A DNA stretch of 64,000 nucleotides, from positions 310,001-374,000 of the forward strand of contig CAKJVC010000191.1 of assembly GCA_918026815.1 (NCBI GenBank), given 5' to 3'. The position numbers were made by a program, and so were the translations under genes. Position 1 is the first letter of the stretch. Every line of letters starts with the position of its first letter. The notes below the pieces were generated by a model. That model was not told the origin of the DNA. It searched no databases and was given only the letters and a program-made list of their open reading frames with translations. This document shows positions 1 to 11,206 of this stretch, one piece after another. Source of the DNA: Chalara sp. BL73 (taxonomy: Eukaryota > Ascomycota > Leotiomycetes > Helotiales).

Positions 1-2
1 GC

Positions 3-281
3 GACCTCAATTATATCACACACGACCATGTCAAAGATCCAATCTGGAACAATGTATCCGGTACGGACGGGGGTTTGATATGGAGCACAGAGAGAAGTCC
101 GGGTGGAAAGGAAACCCTTAGGATAGTATCTATGCTTCATCAGCTCGGTTGCCTCGCATCGATTCGAGAAGCACTGGAAAACGCAAGTGAAGGGAAAGAT
201 ACAGGAATGGACAATGATCGCTGGCTTCCCTGTTTTGATTACTTGCGCAAGGTGAGGACGGACCTAAGGCTCGATAACTGA
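3..281 (+). CDS. 3' end of an unidentified protein gene (partial)
   Basis: An open frame runs in from the left edge of the window and ends at a TGA at 279-281, giving the last 92 residues of a protein. It contains the segments GGLIWSTERSPGGKE and MLHQLGCLASIREALENA, and ends WLPCFDYLRKVRTDLRLDN. I do not recognise the family. Composition and codon use look like a normal protein of this genome. The true start lies outside the window. It could instead be an open frame by chance, but the length without stops and the balanced composition favour coding. Confidence 0.45.
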   Translation, partial: DLNYITHDHVKDPIWNNVSGTDGGLIWSTERSPGGKETLRIVSMLHQLGCLASIREALENASEGKDTGMDNDRWLPCFDYLRKVRTDLRLDN

Positions 282-763
282 CGTTGGCGTGGAAATGTGC
301 CTTAGACAATGCTTTGTCTTGCTGATAGGACAATTGAGCGATCAATAAATGTTGAGGGCCGGCGAATCAACACGATCCAAGGGTTTTATGACAAGAAAAT
401 GTGCCGGCAGACAAACTTTGTATACGACCTGGATCGGGAAAAGCGTATAGCAACTACCACCCGTAAGATAGATAGTTGTGGTTAACTCCCTTGACACGTA
501 GGTAATTGAGAATTTGTGGAATATGGTGATGACCACATAAGCTAGATCGTATCCTCTGGTAGTTACCTCTACTCCTACGACGGTTATACAATTGGTTAGA
601 GATTAATCTTACTAAGCTTCCGAGCCCTGTCAGTACACTGACTGCTTCTGTTTACAACACCGTGAGCATGTCTCAATGAAAATATCTCCACTCACCTGGT
701 CGAGAGTTTTTATCCCTTCATCGTGCTTTCGGGCTCAATTCATGTAATTGAGTGGATTGAGCA
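282..763. other. intergenic region upstream of the ABC transporter gene
   Basis: No convincing open frame was found. This stretch should hold the terminator of the upstream gene and the promoter of the transporter. It is possible that an extra 5' exon of the transporter lies here, because an acceptor-like sequence (CCCACAG) sits just after the chosen ATG at 764. I see no matching upstream exon. Confidence 0.4.
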
Positions 764-3700
764 ATGGATTACCCACAGCCCGCCCGCCAACTGCATCAAC
801 ACATGGCAGCCCAGATCGCGCTTTCATTGATACCATCCGCGCTATTTTTGCTGTTGTTCCCGATTAGAGCCTTCCAGCTACATCGGGCATGCCTCAAGGT
901 CGCCCCGAATTATACTGGTGCTGTCAAAGCGGTACGTTGTTCTGTTCGAGTGAATAAGTGATAGAGGGACTTGCTGAACACCGCCTCGCAGGTGCTCACT
1001 GGACTCATCGCGGCGGTCAAACTAGTTGCCCTGGTCTTGTGCTTGACATCTACTCCCCGCCCGGATAGATTTTCAATCGCTACCAATGTTGTGTGCTTTG
1101 CGGCTGCTCTCGCTGTTTGCCAGTTATCATTCCTCGAGCATGGTCGATCAGCCAAGCCTTCTACTTTGCTAATATTGTATCTGCTCGCATCCATAATTTG
1201 CGAAGGAGTCCTGCTACTATCATTTTTTCTAGCCCATGGAATCTCTGCAACAGAGTCTGTATTTGTCGCCGCGCTTGGTCTCAAAATCCTCTTTCTTATT
1301 CTCGAATCGATCAGTAAACGATCTTACTTAAGAGCACCGTATAGGGAGTTGCCCATTGAGCAGACGGTCAGCGACCTTAACCGGGCATTTCTTTTTTGGA
1401 TAAATAATCTGGTATCTCTGGGTAACTCCAAACTGCTTGTATACTCTGATCTGCCTAGCCTCAATGACAGCCTCAAGTCAAGAGATATTCGTGCCCGAAT
1501 GGAAGGCGTGTGGGACAAAGCTAGTGAGCATCGGATACGCATGTCTGAGGTCTTGAAAGAACGTGGCTAACTCAACGTTAGTTAAACCAGAATCAACAGG
1601 GGGCTCTGAAGGTGGTGGCGCATTACTCTGGGCATTGTTTGACTTTTTCAAACGCAGCCTCTTTCTCAACGCTATTCCTCGACTAATGATGATTCTCTTC
1701 CGCTATTCACAGCCAATTCTCATCAACAGTACGATCAAATACGTGACCAATTCTGTCACGGACATTGGAGGAAGAAATATCACTGGTCTTCACCTCGCCT
1801 TTGCTGCTTTTGTCATTTATGTTGGCTCTGCGGTAAGCTGTCGGATAGCCTACTGCTCATCTTGAGATACTGATGGTACGATAGGTATCATTCTGCATCT
1901 ACTACCAAAGCCACAACAGAATCAGGGTGAAGTCACGTGGCGCGCTTGTCGGGCTTATTCACGCTCGTTGTCTGACAATGCCTGATGGTATCTATGACGG
2001 CGCTGCGGCTATTACACATATGAGCAGTGATACTGATAATGTGGAGAATCTTCCATGGCTCTGCCAGGAGGCTTGGGCGCAAATGGCTGAACTTCTCGTC
2101 GGCATGTGTATGCTTTGGAATCAGCTAGGGTGGTGGTCCTTAACTCCTCTTGCTATATTCCTCTGTAAGAGTCATTCGAACGCTCGACACGATTGGAAGC
2201 ATTGTTAATAGTTACATTCATAGTGTTCGCGCAAGTATCCAGATGGATCGGAAGCAAATTTGGTCAAGTGATTGCGGATTGGCAGAAGGCGAAACAGAAG
2301 CGCCTCGCATTGACGACCTCTATGATCGACTATATCAAGAATATCAAGATGGTATGCTGCTTCCGGCTATTCTGCAGGCCATTGATAGCTTCTGAAAGAC
2401 TGACCCGCTTTGTGGAGTAGATGGGAATGGCTGGCACCGTTTTAGCAAGAGTTCAAGATTCAAGAATGTTTGATATAGGCAAAGGACTTCGTGTCCTCTG
2501 GATTGTTGTTTATTTCCAATGGACAGGTGGGGTCTCTTCTCCCACCGGCACTTGGATTTTGTGAAGGTAGCCTCTGATATCAACAGGAAGCGGAATTGAA
2601 ATCCTCGCTCCTGTCGCAACTTTAATGTTTTATGCAGTGGATGCTCATGTCCGTGGTAACAGATCACTAGACCCGACAACAGCATTCACTTCGATCGCTC
2701 TTATAAGCCTGATTACAACACCCACCAACACGTTAATCGCGATTTTTCCTCAGTTCTCTAGTGTTTATAGCTGCGCTTCTAGGATTCAGAAATACCTACT
2801 TGAGCCGTCTCGAGACGATAGGCGTGTCCTTATCGAGCCAAACTCTAGTGTCTTCGGTTCCAGTGAAGATAGACTCGCCGACGAAAACGGTACAAAAAAC
2901 AAACCTACTATTAATAATTCTTCAGCGGTAATCATTGAAAACGTAGCACTTCGGCCAGCTGATACAGCTGATATATGTCTAAGTGGACTCAACGTACGCT
3001 TGAAGAAGGGTTCGCTGAATGTGATCTGCGGAGCTGTAGGGACAGGCAAAACAACTTTGGCCAGAGCAATCCTAGGCGATATTACTCCTGACAGTGGCTT
3101 GATTTCTGTCTCCACAAAGCGAATTGGTTATTGTGCTCAAAAGCCTTGGCTTATAAATGCCAGCATCAAAACGATAGTATGTGGCTCTGCGACCGAGACA
3201 GAAATCGACGAGGAGTGGTACAAGATCGCTATCCGCGCATGTGATCTGGAAAAAGACATCGAGCAATTCAGCCGCAAAGAATCAGAAGTTGTTGGTAGCC
3301 GTGGTTCTATTCTTTCTGGCGGACAAAGACAGAGACTGGTGCGTGAAAGAGTTTCATTACTCATCATGGACACGAATAGCTAACATGAGATGTGGTAGGC
3401 ACTTGCTAGAGCTATATACTCGAGACCAGATATTATCATCCTAGATGATGTACTTAGCGCATTAGACGCAAAAACAGAAGCTCATGTAGCTGAGGTGCTG
3501 CTCGGCTCTAATGGCATTTTCCGTAAACATGGAACAACCGTGATACTTATTACTCACGCCAGTAAGCATCACAAAAGCCCAGTATAGATGCTTAGATTTA
3601 CTAATCTCTAACTAGCTCAACATCTCCCACTGGCCGACCTGGTTTTAGTCCTAGCCGACTCAAAAATTGAGAAACAAGGCACTTGGGATGATCTTCGATC

Positions 3701-5313
3701 TTCCACAGGCTCTATTAACAAGCTGCAATTTAGCGAGTCGGACTCGCACTCTTCCCAGGACGCAGCCAACGAGAAGCCCTTAACTATGCCAAGCACAACT
3801 CTTCCCTCAAAGAATGATATGTTGAATTTCACAAACACAAAGGGCAATCTCTCCGTCTATGGTATGTTTAGAACTAGAAACTTCAATGCTTTCCTGCCTA
3901 ACTTCGTTGTAGTTTATTATTTTAAGAGTGCTGGTATACCATTATTAGTGATATACTTGATTTGCAGTATGATATACGGAACTGCATTAGCTATAACGCC
4001 GTCAATACTTAAGGCATGGTCAGAATCCGGGGGTTTGCATACATGGATTTATACTGGGATATATGCTTCATCTTCACTTTTGGCATTTGCTGCCAAAGGG
4101 TCTGTGACATGGTAAGTTTTCCACAGCACTGCAATTGCTATGATAGCTCATGTCATGTTTCTGGCCAGGGTAATTCTGACTCTCATTGCTCCTAGAGCTG
4201 GAGAGGTTCTTCACTACAGATTACTAAAGATCATTATGAGGTTTGAACGCCACTCTCTTTATTTCACGCTGATTAATTGAACTGCTAACACAATATTCCT
4301 AGAGCGCCGCTTTCATATTTCTCTGTTACAGACACTGCTGTAACCTTGAATCGGTAAATGATCTCGATTTGTGGTAATACACACATCTAACTTTTGCCTC
4401 AGATTTTCTCAAGACATGGAATACGTGGACCGGTCCTTGCCTTACAGCTTGATGAACTCCTCTTATCGTAAGAGAGCTAAAAAAAAATCTTGACCTGGAT
4501 AACTTTATAGCTAACCTGCTTGACAGAGTTCTTCAAGCTGCTATCTCAATTAGTTCTGCTTTTCTTAACACAGGCTTTCATAGGTGTCAGCATTCCTCCG
4601 TTGTTCTTAGCTCTATATTTCTTGCAGAAGCTATATCTACGCACATCTCGCCAGATTCGATTGCTGGACATAGAGCTAAGGGCCGAAGTACTTTCAAATT
4701 TCCTGGAGACAGTAAGCCGGTTGAATTCCACTAACCTATGGCGTGAAGTAATGTGATACAGCTCGAAGGGATCTCCCATATTCGTGCCTTCAGCTGGCAG
4801 TCTCAATCGATCGATCAGAACATTAAGAACCTCGACGTATCCCAGGGACCGAACTATATCATGCACTCTGTTCAGCAATGGCTTACCCTTGTTCTTGATT
4901 TGATAGTAGCAGGGCTCGCTGTTCTGGTTATTAGCCTCGTTATAGCTTTTAAGGACTCTACGACTGGAGGACAGATCGGCATTGCCCTAAACGTTATTCT
5001 TACTATCTCTAACACTCTCGAGCGCCTCCTAGAATCATGGACACAACTTGAGACTTCATTTGAAGCAATCTCGCGAATAAAGACACTAGAACAGGTTCTA
5101 TACCCAGAAGATGAAGAAAAGGAGGTAATTGAACCTTCACCCAAGTGGCCGGACAAAGGTGCTATTGAGTTTCGGGATGTTGATGTAGCATATAAGTACG
5201 ATTATTTGAATTTTTTGTATTCTTTTTTTTGTCATTAAACAACAATAACCTTTTGTAGTTCTGAGACGATAGCCCTGAAAGATATCTCTGTGAAGATCTT
5301 ACCCGGCCAGAAG

Positions 5314-5321
5314 GTTGGAAT
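5314..5321. repeat. left copy of the 8-base target-site duplication
   Basis: The bases GTTGGAAT directly precede the left end of the element and recur at 11553-11560 directly after its right end. Both are part of the codons for Val-Gly-Ile in Walker A of NBD2. An 8-base duplication is the hallmark of hAT-superfamily insertion. Confidence 0.9.
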
Positions 5322-5330
5322 TAGACTGCG
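5322..5330. repeat. left terminal inverted repeat of the hAT element
   Basis: TAGACTGCG is the exact reverse complement of 11544-11552. Similarity continues imperfectly inward: GGGGCGGG occurs near both ends when the right end is read on the other strand. Confidence 0.88.
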
Positions 5331-5335
5331 CAGAA

Positions 5336-5462
5336 ACCCATGGGGCGGGCCGGGGCCCCCGACCCATGGGACCCCGTGGGTCGGGTCTTCGAGGCACGCT
5401 TCCCCCGTGGGGTGGGTTGTGTATTTTGACCCCGACCCGCGGGACCCCAATGGGGCCCCGAT
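5336..5462. repeat. left GC-rich subterminal repeat block
   Basis: A run of about 125 bases is built from variants of CCCATGGG, GGGACCCC and GGGGTGGG, many of them palindromic. It is strongly GC-rich, while the next several kilobases are AT-rich. hAT elements usually carry short subterminal repeats that bind the transposase, and this block is the best candidate for that role here. Confidence 0.75.
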
Positions 5463-5667
5463 AAGATTAACTAAATATAGAAACTACAGTCAAACTCCTC
5501 TACAAAAATGTAGGGCGGACTGGCGGAATTTTAAAAATATACGAGGTATTCTAGTATCGAGATGATTCTTTCCAGTTTTAGCATTGATTTTTCTATGTGC
5601 ACACAGGTTAAACAAGGCTATTTTGTATACTTGTTTTTACAAAAGTACTTAAAATGCAAAGTAGTTG

Positions 5668-5690
5668 ATTAGTATAAAAATTAGTATAAA
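5668..5690. repeat. doubled ATTAGTATAAA motif, copy downstream of the transposase
   Basis: Two copies of ATTAGTATAAA lie 13 bases apart in the AT-rich region after the transposase stop. Similar doubled copies lie at 6469, 7339, 8105, 8740, 9209, 9687, 10061, 10207, 10475, 10624, 10804, 11057 and 11346. Confidence 0.8.
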
Positions 5691-6449
5691 AATTAAACTT
5701 CAAATGTTAAATCTAAACATATTGTAATAGAGTAGAAAAAATTGTGAATTATAATAATACAACACTAATATTCTAAAACTAATTTTTTTTTTGCTTTTTT
5801 AACCTGTGAATGCTTATTGAAGTATCCGGCACAATATTACTAATATTAGGAGTCGGAAGTCGAAGCAGCTTTTGACTACTATTACTAAATAATTCCCAGT
5901 TCGTTGTTTCAATTGACGGTTCGCGGCGATTCTTAAATGTATTTTGAAACTGAATAGTCGAAAGTGGCTGATTTTGATGAATTGATTGACGTAAAGATTT
6001 AGAAATCTTGTAATCCCAGCGTTCTTAAGCACGACAAGTCCGAACTTCTTCGTTTCTTTCTGGTTCTTCATTACTAATATAGTAATGATTTTCCCAAAGA
6101 TCAATTTGATCAAGTTGGACTTCAAGGTCATTTTCTCGCGTTTTAATTTCCGTTTCCATATTTTCAAGTGTTATATTCTGGATATTAATAGTTGAAAATA
6201 GTAAATTTTGAAGCTCACGTGTTCGTGAATGTTCAACGAGCGAATAATAAACCAAAAGAAGCGACCGAATAGTTGTAGGTTAAAGCTGGCCACGGCGATA
6301 TCCGCATATATCACGTGCAAAACTAAAAGTACGTTCTACTCCAACACCGGCCATCGAGATACAAAGTAAGTCTTTAGCTATTGCTGATAAGCCAGGAAGC
6401 TGTGTTTCAAGCGATTTCCAAACAAGTAGCGGTGATCGATTATCAGGCT

Positions 6450-6511
6450 CTAAAAAAACAACACAAAAATTAGTATAAAAATTAGTATAAAAAGTAGAAG
6501 TGTAAACATAC
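6450..6511 (-). repeat. transposase intron 3 with doubled TACTAAT motif
   Basis: The minus strand reads GTATGT at the donor, TATACTAAT twice, then TTTAG at the acceptor. Splicing joins ATA-A to AG-CCT and keeps the frame into the dimerisation domain. Confidence 0.75.
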
Positions 6512-7328
6512 TTATAGCTAGCTATTCATTAATTTCAGAAAGAGAAAAGTCATTATCTTTGCGATAAAAGTTCTGAATGTTTCGAGTAAAGCGCTTGCGA
6601 CTTAATGCTAATGCTAAAAGGTCGTAATTAACTTCTCGAATTTAAAAAAGTCGGTCAGCATTCGTAGACTTTTCTTTATATTCCGTATCGTATAACGACC
6701 GAAATTGACGCTCAAATTTTTTGGCCTAATCAACTGTTTTGAAATTAAGCCAGCAATAATCTTCTTCAAAGTATTTTAGCTTCGATTTTAAATCAAGAAT
6801 TGCTCCGATGCCGTACAAACTACTAAAACTACTATATGTTTTGTTATAGTAAGTATTAAGCTTAGCTTCTGCAGCGTTAATCGCACCAATTAAATCTTTT
6901 ACCCAAAGTTAAGCAATAAACTTTTTAGTTAATACCCGGCGAGATTCTTGCAAGTGTTCAAACAATTCATCGTAAATTAATAAAGCATAAAGCAATGTTA
7001 TGCTTGTTGTTTTGCCGATTGTTGTTGTAAAAAAATTGAAAGGACGTAACAAATCGGCCAAATAGCCAAGTTTTTTCTATTTTAATGCAGAAAATGAAAA
7101 AGGCTTAGCAGGATCGTATGCACTGCAAAATTGATTGATAGACTCTTTAAAACGCAATGCACAAAGAATTATATGCACTGTTGAGTCTTATCGAGTGCAT
7201 ACATCAATTAACAATGTAAAAACTGGATTATTCGGAGAAGATAAATCTCTGATTTGTTCTTGTTGAACTTTTTGAAATCGATGTTTTCGCTGTGCACTGG
7301 AATTAACAAGAATAGCAAGCTTTCGAAT

Positions 7329-7378
7329 CTAATATAAGATTAGTATAAAAATTAGTATAAAAGTCACGTGTTACATAC
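7329..7378 (-). repeat. transposase intron 2 with doubled TACTAAT motif
   Basis: Minus strand: GTATGT donor, TATACTAAT twice, ATATTAG acceptor, 50 bases, phase 0. Confidence 0.75.
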
Positions 7379-8089
7379 TTTTGCTAGTATATATAGAATA
7401 CTACGTTTGTCACTAGCTTTAATTTTTTCAAGATCAGACAGCTCTTTTTCTGCTATTCAATTCCGAACAAATGTGTCGTTAGTAGGCTTCAATTGAACAA
7501 AGCCCAAAAGTGCTTAAAAACTAAGCTGAATTACATGCGATAAACACAGCACGTATTGGACTTTCTTTTTCAGAATACTATTAGCTTTCAAAGCTTTTTG
7601 TAAGTATCCGTTGATTTCGAGAACTATTGTAATATTCGAACTCGCATTATCAGTTGTAATTGAAACAACACGATCAAAAAGATTGTGCTGTTGAAAAACG
7701 TTATTGACAATTTGAGCAAGCGCATTTCCGGAATAAACGTTTACTAAACTTTCAAATCCTATTAATTCTTGACAAAGAATCTATAACTTATTAATATAGT
7801 GAGCTATTATACCCATAAATGATAGTCTTGTTGTACTAGACCAGCAATTAAAAGAAATTGCAATTTTGCTTCCAGGAACAACATTTGAAAGCATATTCTG
7901 TTTAAGTTTGACTGATTGTTCCATCAGTCGATTCTTTATAGTTGTTGCAGAAAAAAGTTCGAAATTTGGATTTTGCATAACAGCTAGCTTTCTCCATTCA
8001 GGATTTTCGACTGCGCGGAAAGAAGTACGAAGTAAAACAATAGTTGCAAGAACCTGGTCGTGAAATGCTTGCTTCGTAAAAATTGGTTG

Positions 8090-8135
8090 CTATTAATATT
8101 AGACATTATACTAATATTTATACTAATCTACTTAC
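8090..8135 (-). repeat. transposase intron 1 with the motif inverted
   Basis: Minus strand: GTAAGT donor, then ATTAGTATAA twice, which is the opposite orientation to introns 2 and 3, then TAATAG acceptor. It is 46 bases long, phase 0. The motif is therefore not only a branch site. Confidence 0.75.
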
Positions 8136-8828
8136 AGAAATAGCGTGAAACATGTTTTCCACTTTTTTCTGCTTTGTATTACTTTGGCTAGAATAAACAA
8201 AGCATTGCCGAGACGCTATATAACCAAACAAAGCTTTTGTGCCGGTATTCCGCGTATTTGGATGTGCGAGAACTTTGTTGCAGTTTTGACATATAACTTT
8301 AGGCTCTCCGGTGATCCGGTGTATTTTTTGATCGAATTGTTTCTAAGCAATAGATTTTCGATTTTGAGATTTCCAATTTAATTGCTTTACTAAATCAATT
8401 GATTGGTTTGCAACTGCTTAAACTGCTCATTGTGTACTTAACTACTATTCAACAAACTTATCGTGATATTCGAGTTCCTATCGAAAATATAAGTTTTTTG
8501 GACTAATTTGCGAAAATAGTAAATTGTCAAAAGTATTTGGCTTAAATAAGCTAAAAGGATCAGAAAAGTCTTGCGAATTACTTGACTCCATAGCAACAAA
8601 AGTGTGCAAGTAAAAAAAAAAAGCATCAAATCGGAAAGAAAAAACAAGTATTTAAACACAAGTTAAATTACTACTTTAAAAAAATTGTACATATTAAAGG
8701 CTATAATTAAACTTCCAAAAATTAATGTAAAATATAATAATTAGTATAAAGATTAGTATAAAATTGAATATATCTGCTTAAAGTTCCTTGCTTCATTTGT
8801 TGTATAAACTTAAAAACTACATATACAT

Positions 8829-10245
8829 TTACAGCTTACGCGGCTTTTGAAAGCTGCTTTGTAAACCAAAGAATGCTTTAACGATTGTTTGACTTAAAGA
8901 ATTGTCTGTTATCAAAAACAAATCATTATAAGCGGGGAAAATACGTTCGTATGATCCATCTTCCGGAATTTCCGTAGCATATACTATATCAAACGCTTCT
9001 TTATGGCTTGTCAACGAATCGGAGAAGCCGAATCCTGTGTTATTTAACTTATCGTCAGCTGGCCACCAATTTGCAGAGCCCGGCAAATCGATCCACTTTT
9101 CATTTCCGTATGCCTATACTGCAAGATTTTTCCAAATTGCCTTTTCTCCTTAAGTAAAGTATCTTTCAGGAGTTTTATACGCATAGAATTTGCTATATTA
9201 GTTAGCAGATTAGTATAAAAATTAGTAGAAATTTGTACTTCTTGTAAATGTAAAAACAGCTTGTTTTTTCCAAGTATTCCTGTCCACTAGCAGCAAGCTT
9301 TCGGATTTTGCGAAACAAAGATCGACGGCTTCGGCGCCATTTTTTTTGCCAAAACTTAAATTCAAGCTTTTTGGCATTTTGAAATTGTATTAGCGTTATA
9401 CGAATCATTATATTAATCTGAAACTTACTAAAATGGATCGTTTATGCTTAGCAATCCCGTCATTTTTCAACTTTTTAGCAGATTTGCCGACAACTGCTTT
9501 ATCACCGTTTTGCTTTTCATTCAATCTTTACATATGCTCAAACTCGTATTCGTTTTCCGATTTATACTTAATATTTTCCTATGCTGGATTTCCATTATCA
9601 TCAATTGCATATAGGCTACTAATTTCTTTATAACCCAAAGCTTTTACTACAGATTTCCAATCTTTGCCATTTCGTTTACTATACAAGTTAGTATAAAAAT
9701 TAGTATAATCAAAATTAAACGAACCGCTTTGTTTTAACTTGCAAAGCAGACTGCTCAATTATTCGTTTCTGCTCGGCAAAAAATGCGAGTGCAAATTTAG
9801 CAGACTTTTTGAAGACTTTTTTTCTGTATGTAATTGCTGCTTGATCTGCGGCTTTCGCTTTTTCGATCTGATTTTGAATACTGTTGCTTTTTATAGCTTC
9901 AAGTCTTTTTCTAGCTTTAACAGTATGCACATTAGTAGAAAAACTGCCCGGAGATTTGCGCTTGCGTTTATTGGAAAAACCGATTTGCTGCGAAGAATCA
10001 AGATCTATATCAAATTTATAATTTAAATCATTAGAAATAACAATGATATCCTTAAAACCGATTAGTATACAGATTAATATAATATTTCAATAAAAATTAC
10101 CTGAAAAAGTTGCTTTTCGAAAAGTAAAGCTATATTGGAAAGTAACGCAACCGAAAAGTAAGCGTATTTTGCAAATTTCAACTCGCAAAAACTAAAGCTT
10201 CAAAAATTAGTATAAAGATTAATATAATACACCAAAAACACGTAC
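8829..10245 (-). pseudogene. second gene of the hAT element, unknown, with in-frame stops
   Basis: A reading frame can be followed on the minus strand through exons 10197-10101, 10050-9725, 9678-9429, 9366-9239 and 9192-8829, joined by GT/AG introns of 46-62 bases. The protein has a basic, coiled-coil-like stretch (KARKRLEAIKSNSIQNQIEK), a Lys/Arg-rich part (WQKKWRRSRRSLFRKIRK) and a Trp-rich C-terminal part (NEKWIDLPGSANWWPADD). Four stops break it, each at a place where Trp or Gln would read well. The 5' exon, beyond the intron at 10198-10245, was not resolved and no start was found. I do not recognise the family. It may be an accessory factor of the transposon or captured host sequence. 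Confidence 0.55.
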
Positions 10246-10601
10246 TGCAATAAATGTTTGACTTTGTTCAGATTTAATAAGTTGGTGCAAAAAGAATAAA
10301 TAAAAGAAAAGTACGCGTTATCCTGAAAAATAAAGCAGTCGCGTTTTTATGCCTCGATTTTAAAGCACTCAACTACTTTTTTCAAACCTGACTTTTTTTA
10401 ACCTTCAATTAAATTTACTAACAACTACACTATACACAAGTATATATTATATTTATCTTTTTTATATTCTATTTTTATATTAATCATTATACTAATTCTT
10501 TATAGTCTTCTCGTCGAAATCACAAAGCTATAATTTCAATTTCACGTGTCAATATTCACATTCACTTTCACCTTTTCTGAAAAAAATTTGCGACTTTGCA
10601 C

Positions 10602-10650
10602 AGGTACATATCATTCTGTATTATACTAATATTTATTCTAATTTTAATAG
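10602..10650 (+). other. probable 5' UTR intron of the histone-like gene
   Basis: GTACAT at 10602 and TTTTAATAG ending at 10650 bound a 49-base stretch with a doubled TACTAAT/TTCTAAT branch motif, six bases before the ATG. Its structure matches the two coding introns of the same gene. Confidence 0.5.
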
Positions 10651-10656
10651 ATTACA

Positions 10657-11206
10657 ATGGCACGTACCAAGAAAATAGCTACCAAATCTGCTCGCAAACC
10701 TTCTGCTAAAACCTCTGCCAAAACCTTTATCAAAACCTCTGCTAAAACCTCTGCAAAAGCTGTACCAAAAAAAAAATATCGATTGAAACCCGGCAGTAAG
10801 TTGATTAATATAATAATTAGTATAAAACTAACATTTAAACGTAGCCAAAGCACTTAGAAAAATCAAACGATACCAAAAAAGCACTGAGCTTTTAATCCCA
10901 AAAGCTCCATTTACTCGACTAGTTAAGGAAATAATGTATAATATTACGTCTCGACACGCATTTCGCATTCAACTTAGTGCTTTACAATGTCTCCAAGAAG
11001 CCGCAGAATCTGCTTTAGTAGCTGAGTTCGAGCGTAAGTTATTTCATATAAATACATTATACTAATATTTATACTAATATTACTTTAAAGTTACAAATCT
11101 TGCCGCAATCCACGTTAAGAAAGTTACTATTCAAGTAAAGGATATGCATTTGGTTCAAAGAATGAGAAAGGGAATGACGGGCTACAAGTACCCAGGCCGG
11201 TGTTAA
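10657..11206 (+). CDS. histone H3-family (CenH3-like) protein inside the transposon
   Basis: Exons 10657-10795, 10845-11033 and 11091-11206 give 147 residues with no stop. The tail begins MARTKK as in histone H3 and continues with repeated Lys-Thr-Ser-Ala-Lys units. The fold follows: [20 protein letters not shown] (alpha-N), PFTRLVKEI (alpha 1), [14 protein letters not shown] (alpha 2) and [20 protein letters not shown] (alpha 3 and end). H3 normally has 17 residues between REI and LQE. This protein has 19, as CENP-A does by my recollection, and it has the LQEAAE of centromeric H3. It lacks the usual Trp of CenH3 loop 1 and has a novel tail end ([12 protein letters not shown]). A likely 5' UTR intron ends at 10650. 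It would act in chromatin, possibly as a nucleosome variant. It is the only open gene in the element. Confidence 0.9.
10796..10844 (+). repeat. histone-like gene intron 1 with the motif inverted
   Basis: GTAAGT donor, ATTAATATAATAATTAGTAT, an ACTAAC branch site and an ACGTAG acceptor. It is 49 bases long and splits the Thr codon after Lys-Pro-Gly. Confidence 0.75.
11034..11090 (+). repeat. histone-like gene intron 2 with doubled TACTAAT motif
   Basis: GTAAGT donor, TATACTAAT twice, TTAAAG acceptor, 57 bases, phase 1 after Phe-Glu. Confidence 0.75.

Larger units (their letters stand above)
5779..8591 (-). pseudogene. hAT transposase, decayed by in-frame stops
   Basis: Exons (minus): 8591-8136, 8089-7379, 7328-6512 and 6449-5779; the introns are GT/AG and 46-62 bases. 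The frame is 885 codons long without any frameshift but holds 17 internal stops. Readable in order: a BED-like zinc finger (CQNC, then AHPNTRNTGTKAL), the catalytic-core region (FNCWSSTTRLSFMGIIAHYI, then ITTDNASSN), a segment with CTR-stop-DST where the family has TRW, LFEHL and KLNTYYNKT, and the C-terminal dimerisation motif VERTFSFARD followed by RRGQL. After that comes an acidic tail of about 150 residues. Several stops (TAG/TAA/TGA) stand where the family has Trp. This pattern of point changes without indels fits repeat-induced point mutation. The start ATG at 8589-8591 is in frame with exon 2. Confidence 0.88.

Noticed and set aside
1078..1320. Overlapping open frames on both strands across the transporter, HIR3, PhoD and other large genes.
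   Set aside because: They are shadows of the real genes, without domain signs or sensible starts.
1524..1581. An apparent frameshift in the ABC transporter near 1570.
   Set aside because: A normal 58-base intron (GTGAGC, GGCTAACTC, TTAG) joins the two frames exactly, so the gene is not broken there.
10475..11206. The histone-like gene as an ordinary host H3 gene interrupted or flanked by transposons.
   Set aside because: It lies within the paired inverted repeats and target duplication, shares the intron motif of the transposase, and its protein is far from canonical H3.
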